64,000 nt of DNA, taken from Rhizophagus clarus (Eukaryota; Glomeromycota; Glomeromycetes; Glomerales; Glomeraceae). The DNA lies in contig BLAL01000060.1 of the NCBI GenBank assembly GCA_015698045.1, positions 560,501-624,500 on the forward strand, read 5' to 3'. Under the pieces are notes generated by a model. The model ran no database searches. It was given only the letters and a program-made list of their open reading frames with translations, and was not told the origin of the DNA. Made by a program: the position numbers and the translations under genes. Of the stretch, positions 24,173 through 37,900 are shown piece by piece; the stretch's first letter is position 1, and the number at the start of each line of letters is the position of its first letter.

Positions 24173-24919
24173 GGCTGTTTCAACCCTAAGGCCCCTAATC
24201 ATTCGCTTTATCTCATAAAACTGTTAACGAATTTCTGCTATTCTGAGAGAAACTTCAGCGGGAACCAGCTACTAGATGGTTCGATCAAGCAACAAGAAAA
24301 GAGTTTTTGAATCATAAATTGAATAATCAATATTTAATGTTTTCTTTTTAAGATTCTTTTTTAAATTATATAAAATTTCTTTTTTTTCTTTCTTGAAAAG
24401 AAACCTTACGTTATTCACGTAAATTATATCCTTATTAAAAGGAATACCATTAGAAGATTGTGTGAAGATATAGATATTTCTGTATCGAAAAAAAACATTA
24501 AATAATTAGAGATATAAAGATCTTATTTCTTAAAATAGAAAGAAACGTTTGAGATTTTAAAAATAACATACCTCATGTTAATTTTGAGGTAAATTAAAAA
24601 TGTTGAAAGAAAAAAAGTAAAAACGCCAGATCTTGACTCTCTTTGTAATATTTCTAGTCTGTATCGTTTTTCTTTCATTCACAATAATTAATCTTGGCCA
24701 AAATTACCAAGCGATTGTTTCAACATTAATTGAAAACAATATATATATTTTTTTTTTAAAAAAAAAAGCATTTCTGAAAGACTCAATAACTTTTCATGTG
24801 ATATTATTTTGACCAGCTCAATTGCTGCTGCCGGGTAATTCCTATTGGTTGACGTTACGTTATTACCATTAGACATGAAAGGGTATTTCAAATCAAAAAT
24901 TGATCCTGTAAGCAATATT
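24173..24919. other. Intergenic with a diverged partial copy of the next block
   Basis: The stretch 24420-24880 shares an order of weak matches with the block beginning at 24920 (for example TTAAAAATAACATACC, TTTTTCTT..CATTCAC, GTTGACGTTAC), suggesting an older partial copy next to it. No gene is supported; the 75-codon minus frame at 24688-24915 is not convincing. Confidence 0.35.
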
Positions 24920-26065
24920 TAATGATAAAAGTGCCCTTTGAGCCAAAAAATAGGTGTTGTTATAAAAAAACAGTCATATTATATGACCATAAAAGAGATA
25001 TTATCATAGAGTCCAAAATATGGTGTGATTATAAAGGGGAAGTTTATATAGAAAGTGAATTAATAATAATGATGATGGATATGATACAAATAATTATTCG
25101 ATCGACAGATACATAGATTACGTTATTTTCCGTTGATCATGTCCTTATTAAATGAGTATCGTTAGAAGATGTATGTTGGCAAGTACGCCAAGTATATAGT
25201 AGATATTTCTATATTGAAAGAAAAACCGTTAAAAAAATTACTTTAAAAAAAAAGAATAATCATTCAAAATTTTTAATAACATACCGTATTAATAATTTAC
25301 AAAATTTATGATTATCAAATTCATAAGAGTTGATAAGAGTAGCTAGGGGATCAGGAAAAAGCGACAATATAAGGAATTAACCGACCACGTCAATGAGATA
25401 ATCGCTCGTCGCTGTCCTAACAATTCCCAGGAAATCCAGATCACCCTTTCTCAAAAACTTTTAGAGAGTACCAGAATTCAACTCTCCTTGGTATAAATTT
25501 TTCTTCATCTCCAAACTACCACGATTTAACTGATTTTATTCGACTGAGTTACCTAGTGATTGAATAAAGGATTGTCTTTAAAAAAATAATCTTTTAAATG
25601 AAAAAGAACTTCATAGCTCTTGTTCCTTTTGTCGTTACAGCAATAGATGACTTACTTTCAAGTATTATTTTGCTCGTCCAATTTCTGCTGGCAAGATAAC
25701 AGATATAAAATTCCTTTTGGTTGATTTGGTTGATGTTAAGTCCTTAAGTTGACGTTACAATTTTGTCCTTTTTGTTGACAATTCTTTTATTAAGAAAATT
25801 TAAATATTGTGGTAATATACATAATATATTAAATTTAATGATTAAATTATTAAAAATTTTGTAATAATAGCTGTCGTCGGTGTTTGCTCTACAAAACGGT
25901 TAAGGGATCACAGGTGTAATCGTTACATCGTAAAGTAAAACGTTCATTCCCGCATCTTAATAACTTCAAAGAAGCTTGTTCGAGCTCTCAAAGTACACGA
26001 AAAGAAGGTTGGGAATATTGAAAGCCCCAATTTAGCTAAAACAAAACTACCAAAGCGCACAAGTT
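24920..26065. repeat. Dispersed duplicated block, copy 2
   Basis: Direct-orientation counterpart of 6925-8000 (shared words are given there). This copy is slightly longer. A 64-codon open frame at 24922-25116 (+) corresponds to interrupted sequence in the other copy, so neither strand can be shown to be coding. Confidence 0.7.
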
Positions 26066-27044
26066 TCTGTACTGAAAAAAAGAGAAACAAATAAATAAAT
26101 ACACATAAAATTATTATTATTGTTGTTTTAAAAAAAAAGGTCTTTGAAAGAAACGTTTAAAATTTCAAACATACCCTATGCCGATTGTTAAAAATGAAAT
26201 TTCAAAAAATGAAAAAAAGATGACTTGACCCTCCTTACAATCAATATAAGAGGGCCAGGTCAGAGAGAGAGCCAAAATAAAACCTAACTAATAAATTGGT
26301 AAAATGTGTAGATGCTCAATGAACATGTGTGCATCCACCAAGCACGTGATTTTACAGAATTTTCACTGCTTGAAAGTTAAAACTTTCACCATCTAACGTG
26401 AAAAACGCCTAACTTCGTAGAATTAAAATACTCTAGGTCCATTCGGCTCTTGATGTGAAATGGTATACCAAAGAATTGGTATACCAAGAACTAAGTATGG
26501 CCAACAAGTGCGATGTTTCAAAAGTTTCAATTTTTAAACTTTTTCATTATTGGTAAAGGTAAGAAAACATAGTATGCATATTATATGTACTACAAATACT
26601 TCACTATGAGCTGAATGAAAGTCGATATTTTATTTATTATCACGTCCGTCGTATATTTACACAATAAAAGGACGTAAAGAACATTAAAAGCCTTGTTCTT
26701 ATGCATTAAAAGTCTTTTTTACTTTTTGTTGTTTCTTAAATTGATCTCCCCAGTTTCCTTGTATGCATTATTTTTGTTCAATGACTTGTATAATAAAGTT
26801 GGGTTGATTGTCGGAGTTGTGGAAAGAAATAATTGATACCGTAATGCATCATTTAATAACCTGCATATGCGAACTCAATTTTAATGATGGAAATGCTTTT
26901 TCCTTATCAAACAAATTTTATTAGCACATGACAAGATTTTTAATGTTTAGGTACAAAAAAATATTGTATAAGCCTATCTTTCAAATGTCGTTTTATTAAA
27001 CCAAATGAATAGTGAATTGTGACGTAATTTTTTTAAAAAATTAA
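26066..27044. other. Intergenic; nothing recognised
   Basis: No open frame, inverted repeat or tandem array of note. The short palindromic phrase TTGGTATACCA near 26475 is isolated. Confidence 0.4.
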
Positions 27045-27330
27045 TAATTACGATTTTTTCTCTTAGGCAACCAGATCTCTTAACGCGTGAGAAGTTCGGT
27101 AAAAACCATTTTTTTTTTTTAATATATTTATTTAACGAAATGTTTTCTAACGTTTTAATTTTTTTTTTTTGTTTTAGGTTAATATGTGGGAAGTTTGATA
27201 CTAGGAATTTCTCTTTTTAAAATTTATAAAAAACGTTCGTTAATATTTCAATCTTTTTTATTTTTAGATAGTCAGGCCTAAATGCGTGGTATTTCGGCGG
27301 AAAAGTTCGTTTTTAATTTATTTCTTTTGA
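27045..27330 (+). repeat. Splice-acceptor-like tandem units, first locus
   Basis: Three units of roughly 100 bases. Each consists of a pyrimidine-rich tract ending in TTAGG or TAGA, then a motif resembling GGCCAGATCT...ACGCGTAGAATTTCGGTA, then a TTTAACGAA...TTCTAACG spacer. The same unit is repeated about ten times at 53180-54310. It reads like small intron-exon modules but encodes no continuous protein. Confidence 0.6.
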
Positions 27331-27704
27331 AAATCTCAAATTTGCATTATATTTCAAATCTTTATTTTCAATTCTATCAAATATCAAGGTGAAAAAGAAC
27401 AAAGTCATGTATTTTTTTCTGCCTGTTGAATCTCTTTATAATTCAAGTTTTTGAAATGGTTTATTACAAATTCCAAATTTGTAACTACATGGCCAGCAGA
27501 ATTATCAAAAGAGCAAGCAAAAGTTTTGGTAAATTGTATATTTCTTTTTTTTTTACATGAAAAAATCCAAAAAGAGAGAGGTTATGTTGAACAAAGAGTT
27601 GGGTTGGTACAGCTTTGCCAGGATTATCAAAATTATCAAAAAGCTTGGTTTATAGTATATTTATGTATAAGCAATTTTGATTTATATTTAGATTCAGACT
27701 TTTT
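27331..27704 (+). other. Unassigned open frame next to the acceptor-like units
   Basis: Frame 27451-27741 (+) contains a plausible peptide, TTWPAELSKEQAKVLVNC, then a T-rich stretch that could be an intron, then EKIQKERGYVEQRVGLVQLC. The composition is protein-like on both sides of the T-rich stretch. I recognise no family and the frame continues into a minisatellite, so it is at best a relic. Confidence 0.3.
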
Positions 27705-27970
27705 AAAATGCAAAACAAATGATCATTTTTTAAAGATATAAAAACAAAAATAATCATTTTTTTAAGATATAAAAACAAAATAATCACTTTTTTTTAAAAA
27801 TATAAAAACAAATAATCATTTTTTTAAGATGTTTAAAAACAAATGATTATTTTTTTAAGATGTTAAAAACAAAATAATTATTTTTCGGGTGCCGTAAAAC
27901 AAATGATCACCTTTTTTTAGAAATGTGTAAAACAATCTTTTTAATTTTTAGAAATGTAAAACAAATAATT
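27705..27970. repeat. Minisatellite, unit about 38 bp
   Basis: Seven diverged copies of a unit like AAAACAAATAATCATTTTTT followed by TAAGATATA. One copy carries the unusual GC-richer phrase CGGGTGCCGT. Confidence 0.85.
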
Positions 27971-28369
27971 AATAAATTTAATTTCTTTTTGATTTTCTTT
28001 CTTTATTTACATTTCATAACAATATAATTATTACATGTAAAAAAAGGTAAAAATGAAATTTCAATATAGCAATTAAAAATTTAGATCACGTGAAGAACTT
28101 AGAAAATCCCATATCTCATATCCCACACAAAACAATATGTGAAAAGTAGTAAAGCAGTTATCTTCCGAAAGATTTCTTAAATTTCAAGTTCAATACATTG
28201 ATGAAATTCTTTTTACATGCTGTTCTATCATTATACCAATATTCTGTATAACCTTTACAATTTTAAGTTTAGAATATATTAAACAGTGTATTTGTAGTAC
28301 TTTTAATCATATCCAGATTTTCTTGAGTGCGATCCAAATATCTATATATTAATGTGTGGATTACCCGGT
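27971..28369. other. Intergenic; nothing recognised
   Basis: AT-rich spacer without features. Confidence 0.4.
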
Positions 28370-29290
28370 CGACAAAGAAACCCTCTCTTATTTTAGCTAC
28401 AGCAGATTGATGGAGCTAAAAATGTTGATCGGTGGCTTAGAAATTTGTTTCACGTGATGACGTCAAATCATTTTTTAGCAGTGATTTAATGGTACGCGAT
28501 ATTACTACTAATCTCTTCAATCCGAAACACTCTTTTGACCATTACTTATTATTATGTTACCGGCAAGATCTAAGTTTGCACATGATAGTTCCTATTTGAT
28601 ATTAGTTTTGGGATCCTAAACTCTACCTGGAAATTCGTAAGGTGTCGAAAGATCCACTTCACCAATACTTATTTTTCTTGTGGAAGAATCACTCGGCGTG
28701 TGAATTTGAAAACTCTTCGGATATCTGATTATTGAGTACTAAATTAAAAGACACGAGAATTTACGCGAGCAAATCTATTAAAGAATTTGCCTTACAACCT
28801 GGATGTGTTAAACCATGGAAAGATGAAATTATAGCAAAGATAACAGGCCTCGATAACAAATATTTCTTCTGAATCTGAATACTGGTTCTGAGGTGGCAAT
28901 AAACTCCATGTCTCATTTCTTCTAATGGATCTGGTATAATTACCGATTCTAATTCAGTCCAAAATGTGATTTTAATGTAGAGACACCTATACCTATAACT
29001 CGCCTGATATCGTAGTAGGTTGGTCTTATCTGAATAAAGCTGATCTGGATCAAAGAAATACCCTTTGTGATTTATTATTTGTGGACCGTGAAGATGTTCA
29101 AAGTCTCGTCAAACATCATAGTTATATAGTAAAGGAAGCTATTTAGTTAATATCATTTCTGAACTTGCTAGGACTTAAGTATAGAAGAAGATGTAGTTTT
29201 TATTGTGATGATGTAATCGTTGATCTTGTAAATGATCGCATCTTCCGTAGGTCGAGAAGGTAGCTGAGCCCGCTGAGGAAACCTCAATAG
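28370..29290 (+). pseudogene. Unrecognised decayed coding region
   Basis: Base composition is less AT-rich than the surroundings and all three frames carry protein-like pieces: VDRWLRNLFHVMTS near 28420, SIKEFALQPGCVKPWKDE near 28780, and PDIVVGWSYLNKADLDQR near 29005, followed by LFVDREDVQSLVKHH. They are separated by stops and frameshifts. The order and composition suggest one former gene, but I do not recognise it and give no function. Confidence 0.4.
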
Positions 29291-30703
29291 TCATTTTTTA
29301 TAATCACGCCTATTTTTTTATAGCTATAGAGGGATGACTATACAATTAAAATCAAAAATGATCCTAAGATCAAGAATAAGAGAAAAAGGCCGTAACAACA
29401 TAAATCAAAAAAAAAAATACCGTAAAATCACCCTTAATATGTAGCTCCGGGTAGGAAAGATGGCCGCAGCGAGATTATTCGCTAGCAATTACGTTTGAAT
29501 TTTTCAATTGAAAGAACTTTTTTTCCTCTTGCACAAATCGTAAACAATCTATGTAGCAGAAATTTCTAGTAATTGAAGATAAATGAATTGTATCTAACAA
29601 CAAATGGATTAGAAAAAACCTAACAGAAGAAAAAATGTTCAAATTGAAGCAATATCCCATGCGATAAATATTAACAGGCAGTAGTTCGGTGCAGAGTAAT
29701 ACTGAACTACGGGACGAAGTAATTCGTAAAAGTGAATTGAATAGGTTGTAAGATTGAACAAGTAGAATAAGTGATGATTGAGTGCTTATGTTATTATTAT
29801 TACATTCATCAGTATATGTTGATATATATACTCTGTTTCTGACGCCATACGGATCTTAAAGATCCATTGAAGGATTACATGTGACACTTATTTGCCATTT
29901 AACACCTACTTTTTGGCGTCTTTCTGTCATAAACCCTTCGCGGATCTTGAATGATTTTACGCGTACTTGGGAGGAATTTTGTGGGTAACAATTGCTATTT
30001 TCTTCAATTATATAATCTTGATATACGGCAGAAGACAAACTTTATCTCTCATGGTACTCGAATGGCAAGACTCGATTATCACAAAGATTTAATTCTTCCG
30101 ATATTACTCTTTTCAAGAAATTGGAGTTATACAGGGAATCGTTTTAAGGACTCTCAATCAACATGTAAAGTATCAATACGTCAAGATCGAAGGTTAAACC
30201 AATCAAAACTTTGATCAGAAGGCTTCTTCTTCTATCATATACCCTTGACACCCAGATCAATAACGTTTTTATGCGTTCTATTTCTAGGTAAGCATTAGTG
30301 TTTCAAATGTCTTCCCTTGGATTAACAACAAGTCTTTGGAATATTTACTATCACTAATTACCGGTTCGCAATCAGGGAATACGTGTATCGCATACTTGAA
30401 TGACCTGATTTCGAAAAAAAAACAAGAGAGTAAAAAGTTTTGTACACATATTTTCGTAAATAATAAGTTTATTGAAATTTATTGAAAGAAGGTAAATTTT
30501 TAGAATTTTATTTTTTGCAAATTTTGATCAGGAAGAATCACTTCTAATCATGCTAATAGGCCATATTATTTTGATTCGTTCATTATACGTTAATTGAATT
30601 TTATTTAGGAAAAAATTAATCAGTATTATCATGGAATTTTATCCCAAGTTCTACCGCAAAATTTACATCATATCCTAACGTCATGTAATATATATAGCGT
30701 ACA
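29291..30703. other. Intergenic with possible relics
   Basis: Near 29325-29345 the phrase TATAGAGGGATGACTATA resembles the end of a pogo-like element (compare the MITE at 32181-32659), but no partner end was found. At 29850-30215 overlapping open frames on both strands (60 and 87 codons) lie in less AT-rich DNA and may be a gene relic. I cannot assign a family. Confidence 0.35.
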
Positions 30704-31518
30704 TTCTCGACAGAATGATATTTTGGATATATCTGAATTTCCTGCTTTAGGAGGTGGTGTAGCATGAATGAGTTCAAGCCATGCGAACCGGCACAAACGA
30801 ATTACAGAGTGCATTGAGTAGTTTGAAAAGTTGTCTCAGCTTGGAGTATCACACTGCTGGCGAACCATCAACAACAAAACAATGTGGATAGATTAAGTAA
30901 CGGATATGTCATTCATTATCAGCAATTTAGGAGATTGAAAAAGCAGTGACAAAGTACGTTATCCATACCTAAACTTTAAATGGAAATTAAGAAGTATTTT
31001 TAGCCAAGTTTGACCCTCAATAGTTGATCATGGCATACCCAATTTGTCGTCGTCTGTAGTAGCTTCGGCGGATGAAATGTAGTACGGATGACTGATCCTT
31101 ATTTAAGCTTGTTGACATTACACGTAAGTGCGATCTAACAACTTCATATATGTGTATAATTCTTCAGAGTATGTATTGATAAATTTTTTTATCTACAGTA
31201 CCCCTATTTATTTAGCTAATCAGAATTTTTTGATTTTATTGTGCGTCTCACTGAGCAGAAAATGATCAAGTTGCTGGTTTAGTTGATCTTGAGTACCATT
31301 TACACTCCATTTACTATTGTGTTATAATGTTCAACAACTACCGCCAACTAATGCGACATCCGAGTAATGAAAGTGTTTTTTATTGCCGAAGATAGATTTC
31401 GTGAATTACAAGAATATGATATTTTTAAAACTTTCAAGCCTTAATTCATTGTATTCAAAATTTTAGATTGAATATTCGTCCGTATACTGATCAAGAGAAA
31501 GAACAAATCGAAACGATT
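30704..31518 (+). repeat. Dispersed repeat, copy B
   Basis: Direct-orientation relative of 1-1363. Copy B lacks about 670 bases present in copy A at 511-1181, the junction being at about 31349. It has an extra stretch of about 120 bases at 30957-31078 that begins GTACGT and ends TAG, so it could be an intron-like insertion or the remains of one. No frame is open. Confidence 0.7.
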
Positions 31519-31539
31519 AACTTGGAGTGCTGAGATTAA

Positions 31540-34340
31540 GCGTATCGTACATTTCATGTTTTCACTGAGAGATCGGGATTTAGACTTGGGTTGAAATATA
31601 TTAAATCCTTATTTATTAGCTTGAATATTATTGAATTACTAATAAATAATAATTTTTTATATTATATTAATTTAATTTTTCTTAAGTTGTATATTATAAA
31701 AACTTTATATATTTTTATTTTTTAGAGTTTATTTTACTTATTTAAATACTTTTTTTTTAATACAATATTTATATAAAAAATTACATTAAAATAATTAAAA
31801 TAATTTTATAACTTTATCTTTCATATATAACTTATTAGTATTACTTAATAAAAATCTATTAAAAGTCATAATAATAATATAAAATTTGGTATGTTATATA
31901 AGTTTTATAATATATTTTTATAATATTTCAATTATATTAAAACAATAAATTATATAAAATAATTACAGTATATAAATAAATATTTCATATTACAAATATT
32001 ATAATTTTATATGTTATCCTTTAAACTATAAGAATTAAAATTAATTTTAAAGGTTATTGAATTTATAAGATATCTTAAGAGATTTTGTAATTATAAAAAA
32101 TTGAAATTTAATTTATTAGATTTCTTATTAAGATATATTTAATCATATCTGTAAAATTGGTAAATAAAATATTATATTTACAGGTCAGAACTCCATACAA
32201 TCACACCCTATATAGTTACACTTCTACATAAAAACCCAATTTTGTGAAACTGACTTTTATTTAGTTAATTTACCTCTTTATAATCACAATTCGGTTATAA
32301 TCACTATCACCACATGATCTGTAACATACATATTATTTTTACTAGTAATTAAACCTCTGTATAGTTACTATAATTTCAGTCAGATCAAAATTTCAGCCAG
32401 AATTATAAACAAATTTCCTTTTTTAGAATGTAGATTATAAGAAATTTTCAAAATTGTTCACGGCTATCACCCAAAAATATGCAATTCATATGATTTATAA
32501 TTTTATAATTTATAATTCAGGCCAAAATTAAGATAATTTTAATCATTTTTATTTCTGATTTCTGATAAAAAAAATTATATACTATATATACAATCACACC
32601 TCTATACAATCACCAGTTAAGGATATAACCAACTTGGTGATTATATGGAGGGCTGACTGTATTTGTAGATTTTTGGATAATAAAAAATAGATTATTTCTA
32701 TTTATACTATATATAAGGCCAAAATTTACCAAAATTATTGCCAAAATTAAAATTCTGAATTTAAAAATGGCTGAAAATATTTTGTAATTCTGGCCAAATT
32801 TATAATGCTTACTAAAATTACAAAAATATTTTTGGCTATTTTTGATCTTGGAATTTTACACTATTAAATTTGTACACAGGTTATTTTTTATAGAAATATT
32901 GTTACATAAATTCTAATTACAGTTATTTTGAATAAGAAAAAAAATTTTTATAGAATAGGTATTATCTAAAAAAAGGGTTATCTAAAATAAGGTAAGTTAC
33001 CCAATTTATACAGATTTTTGGCCTGCATTATGATATTAAAAAATTGTAAACATGACAAATAGAGGTATGATATATAGGATTTTATTAACTAAAAAATTTC
33101 TATTACTAGAATATTTAATAAAAATGAAAGAGTAAAAAGGTGTAATACTGATGACAAATAATCACATGATTTGTCTTTGTTTTAAACATCACTCTAAAAA
33201 ACAAGATTCATGTTATATAATAATCCAATATAATAATTTTTAATATTTTATAAAAAATTAAAGGTGTAATATATAATATATGATAAATAGGATTTTTAAT
33301 ATAAAAAAAATTCTAAGTTTTTAGAATACTTATAGGAAAATAAAAAAGAAAGAATATAATATGAGATGATAAATAATAATCATATGACCTGTATTTTATA
33401 TATTAGTGTAAATTAAAAAATTTTTTAAAAAATATCATATTATATAATATTTATAGAAAGATAAATTTTATTTTATTAGATTTTTTTTATTAAAATATAC
33501 TAAATAGTAGCAATTTTTTTTTTTTAGTTTAAAAAAATACTTATTACTTTATTAAAATTTAATCTATAAATACAAATGAAATTATAAACTAAAAAAAACC
33601 AATCTATTTACCCTTAAGAAGCATGCTAGAAATCAGCTGATTTAATAAGAAGATAGAAGATTAACCTAAAAATCAGATTCTTATAATTGGCTATAAATTA
33701 TATAATATATATAATATATTATTATTATTTATATATTAAAATAGTTTTTTGCAATTATCTTGCCATCTAATAACTCAATTTAATTAAACTTTTTTTTGTT
33801 TTATAAGGCTTATCAAAAGTTATAAAACAAAAAAAATTCATACAAATTGAATTACTAGATTATAAATTAATTATATAAATATAATTATATATATAATTAT
33901 ATATTTTATTAGTTAATCAAAATGTGATCAGGTGGGGGGTGAAAGATAAAGACTACTAATTGAAAGAAATCAGCTGATTTCTGGTACATCTTTAAGTTTA
34001 CAGATTTATTTCAAAACTTCTATACCTATAATCATTCTTTAAAGTATAATGAGAAATGTATATACAGAAACAGCACCCGAATGTGATGATTAAAATCTCA
34101 TTATGATAATTGACATAATATCTATTATGTTTACTAGTATTAAAATGACCAAAGTGTATATGATTACACTTATGTTACTAGAAAAATTATTTCTAAAGTA
34201 TACAAAACAATTATCTTAATATGATATCTTTGTATTCAGGATCCTTATACAGAATTTAAATAATATAAAAAAACAATAAAAGAAAAAAAAATTCTAAAAA
34301 TTACTAAAATTAAAAACAGTAATAATAGTACTATAAAGCT
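31540..34340. other. Extremely AT-rich spacer
   Basis: Composition drops to almost pure A and T over much of this region, with no open frame of note. It contains the pogo-like MITE at 32181-32659. Near 34340-34400 the phrase TATAGTCAACTCTCTTTATA resembles another pogo-type terminal repeat, perhaps the left end of the element carrying the broken gene to its right. Confidence 0.5.
32181..32659. mobile_element. Pogo/Tc1-mariner-like MITE
   Basis: A 479-base element with inverted ends: CAGGTCAGAACTCCATACAA at the left and, read backwards from the right, CAGTCAGCCCTCCATATAAT, both followed by TCAC. Both ends are bordered by TA, the target duplication of the Tc1/mariner/pogo group. The interior is AT-rich and non-coding, with further CAATCACACCTCTATACAAT-type subterminal copies near 32590. 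Confidence 0.7.
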
Positions 34341-34934
34341 ATTATACTATTATAGTCAACTCTCTTTATAGTCACTTCCATTATAGTCACATTACCCTAT
34401 ATCAGTCACTAGAAATGTTACAAAAAAAAGTCAAATTTTTTTTATTAAAGTCGGCAATAAAAAAATTATGGCACAGCATTCTTTTTAAATGTATAGTACA
34501 TATATATGATTAAAGTTGGCCAAAATTAATTAAATCTGGTTAAATTTGCCAATCAATAATTTATAATTCTGGCCAAATTTTTGTTAATTCTGGCCAATTT
34601 CATAATACTAGCCTAAATTTTGTTAAAATAAAAAAAATTCAATCATATGTAATACCGCATTTACACAAAATAATTGATCTAACTTAAATAAAAAAAATAA
34701 ATATATTGATCGCTTCTATAATCTTATTAAAAAAATCACCATATTTTTTATTACTCAACTTCAATCTCTATTAGAAGTTGTTGTATTTTTTGATATTAAA
34801 AATAATAAAAAGTAGGAGAAACTTGAAATTTACCAAACATTGTAAAAAATTTAAAGTTTTAAACAAAAAACAATAAAATATAACATGATTTTCTTGTTTG
34901 AAAACTTAAAAAGAAAATTTTTTTTTTTAGATTT

Positions 34935-37900
34935 ACTTAATGAATTTAGAGAAAAACTTGAAATATGAAAATTTAGAGAAAAATTTAATGTACAAGGACA
35001 AAACTTTTTGTAGTGAATATAAGGGCTATAATGAATATGTAAGTTTAAGTGATGTAAAGACAAATAAACTTTTAAAATCTTTATTTGAATTAGATTTCAA
35101 TATGCTAGCAAATGCAAAAAATCTGCTCAACAAAATATTTCAAAAGAAGAAGATAATTGGGAGGATATAAGTAATGTGGAAAATTTTTCTGAAACAGAAT
35201 CTGAAGAAGAGCATAATGAAGTAATTATTAAATTACAAAATGATGAAAATTTAAGTCCATGTGTTATAATTAATACATTAGATAGTAAAATTCAGCAGTA
35301 TAATTCTAAAACAAAATTGAGATAGCTTTAACAAATGATTGGAACATGGTAAATTGATGAAGAAGAAGTCAAGGCAAAAAATTTTTTAATTGAGAATTTG
35401 GAGGTTTGTTATACACATTTTTTATATGATCAAAACCAATTGCATTTATCAAATTTAAAACAAATCAAAGATTATACAAAAAGTATTATTCATAGATATA
35501 AATGTCTATTTTATAATAAAAATAAATTCTTTTTTAGTTATAATTCTAATTGTGAAGAACACTTATATACAGTTATAGGTAAAGACATTCAGGTACCTTG
35601 TATTAAGGTTGCTAGGTAAAACTTGACAAAACTATATTAAAATCTTAGTAAAAAATTAGCAAAATTTGATAAATGTCAAAACTTATAGTAAATCATATTA
35701 AATAGCGAAACAATAGTAAAGTATTATTAAAAAATCAGTAAAACTAGAGTTTAAACGTTTAGCCAAATTTAAAATTAGTTTAGGCAGGCAACTTTACCTT
35801 GTATAGGGCAAGTAAAGTATGATGCATTATAAACATATCATTCCTTTGTAATTTTAACAAAATTAAATAAACATACATGATATATATGCATGACTTATTA
35901 TGAAGAAAAGGGTGGACATATTTATCAGCATACTGAACGAGGTGTAAAAAAAGATCCAAATTGTAACAACATGTTACATCATCAAAATGATACCAAAAAA
36001 GCATTAGAAGTAATCAGATATTAGATTTTCAACATTGTTAATTCTAATAAATTAGCATTTCAAAAAAAAGTTTTAGTGCACCTAGTATCTATTTTATGTA
36101 TTATTAATACTTAAGAAAAATTTAATAATATATCATTAACATTACAATCAATAGAAAATATAAAAAATAAAGAATTTTCTTTACTTATAATTTTTATCAT
36201 TCTTGCTTTAGTAAAATTTAATTACAATTTTGATAAAAAATTAAATCCTAAAAATCTTATACTATAAAATTTTTTTGAATTTGGAGAAGTATTAGCACAT
36301 TCAATAATACTTGCAAAAATAAATTAAAAATTCACAAAAAATTACTTGAATTACCCACTTCTATAGAAGAATATCATACTGCATTTCCTTCATGTTTAGT
36401 ACAATTTTATGATGGTCTTTTAAAAACTTTATATGAAATAAAAAAGAAAACTATAGATTGATAAAGAAAATATCATAATAAGCTAATAAAACCTTTAAAT
36501 TATGAAAAAATAGTTAAACAGATTATATTTTTTGTTTCAATTATTTTAAATATTGTATTTAAAGAATGGAAAATTTGGTTATCTTAAATAATGGCAAGTC
36601 TTTGCTAAAAACCAAAACTATTATTATCATTACAAGAAATTTTAGAAGTTATTAATATTACAAGTCATTCTTAAAGACATGAACAAAATTTGGAAAAAAT
36701 TTGTGCTCTTCTAGTAAATCTAATTGATTGAATTTGTCATGAAAAAATATTTGGAATCTTGGAATTATTGATAATATAGATTTTAAAGAAACTACATTTA
36801 GTTATAGAAATATTTTTAACACTATTAGAGAAAATTTACACACAATATTACGTATACTCTTTCAATACCAATTACCTGATAAATTATCTGAAATTGTTAA
36901 AGTACAAGATCAAAATCAGAAAAACCTTTTTGGACAAAATAATTTTTTACAGTAAGTATTTTATATTTTTAATTCAGTTTTTGAAAAACTCCTTACTTTT
37001 AATGAAAATTTTACTCCTAATTATTGCTCAGACTTTGATGAAAATGATATACGTAATCAAATTATGACACATTTTGAAGTTGATTTTGATCTTTCACCTC
37101 TTAACGTTATAATTCTCAATGCTGGAGATCCACCATCAAGTAATTCTGTTATACATGAATGTTTGAAAATGTATTTTATTTAAATGAAATTGGAATGGAT
37201 AATGATGGATATATTGCAGATAAAGCAATTTTTAAAAGAGGTATTAGCTATTGCAAAGAAAATCAAAAACAAAGATGATTCTTGGTTAATGGTATACTAA
37301 TAAAGATATGATGATAACATTAATTACAATTTTTTCAGGTTATGGGAAATTTAATATGGCAGAAATATTAAATGTGTGATTTTTGGACAAATTAGAAAAG
37401 GGTGTAGATTTCAGAGCGACTTCAAGAGTATTGAAATTAATTTGGATTTCTGTGGGATTAGCAATTAATTTATATATAAAAAGAAAAAACAAATATTAGA
37501 TGATATTTTAGAAGAAGAAAATAATATTATAAAGATTTGGTATTTATATTTTCAATGGACTAATTATTGGCATGCACATTGGTTTGGTATTCGATGAGGA
37601 ATATTTAATTTGCAGCATGAAAACTTGAAAGCATTTTCACCTTTATTTCCTGTTGCTAGTAAATCAAACTATGCCAGATCCATAACATATCATATATATT
37701 ATATAGAAAATAATCTGTTACTTCATAAAATGCTTTATATAGCATCATCAGTTAATTTAACAAGTCCTGAACATTTTTTGCGTATGATGAAGTATTAGAA
37801 ATGTTTAGCGTAAAGTTTGTAAAACAAAATGTAATAAGAATTCCAACAGATAAAGAAGAATTAAAGTTAAAAATAAAAGTTACACAATTAGAAAAGGAGC

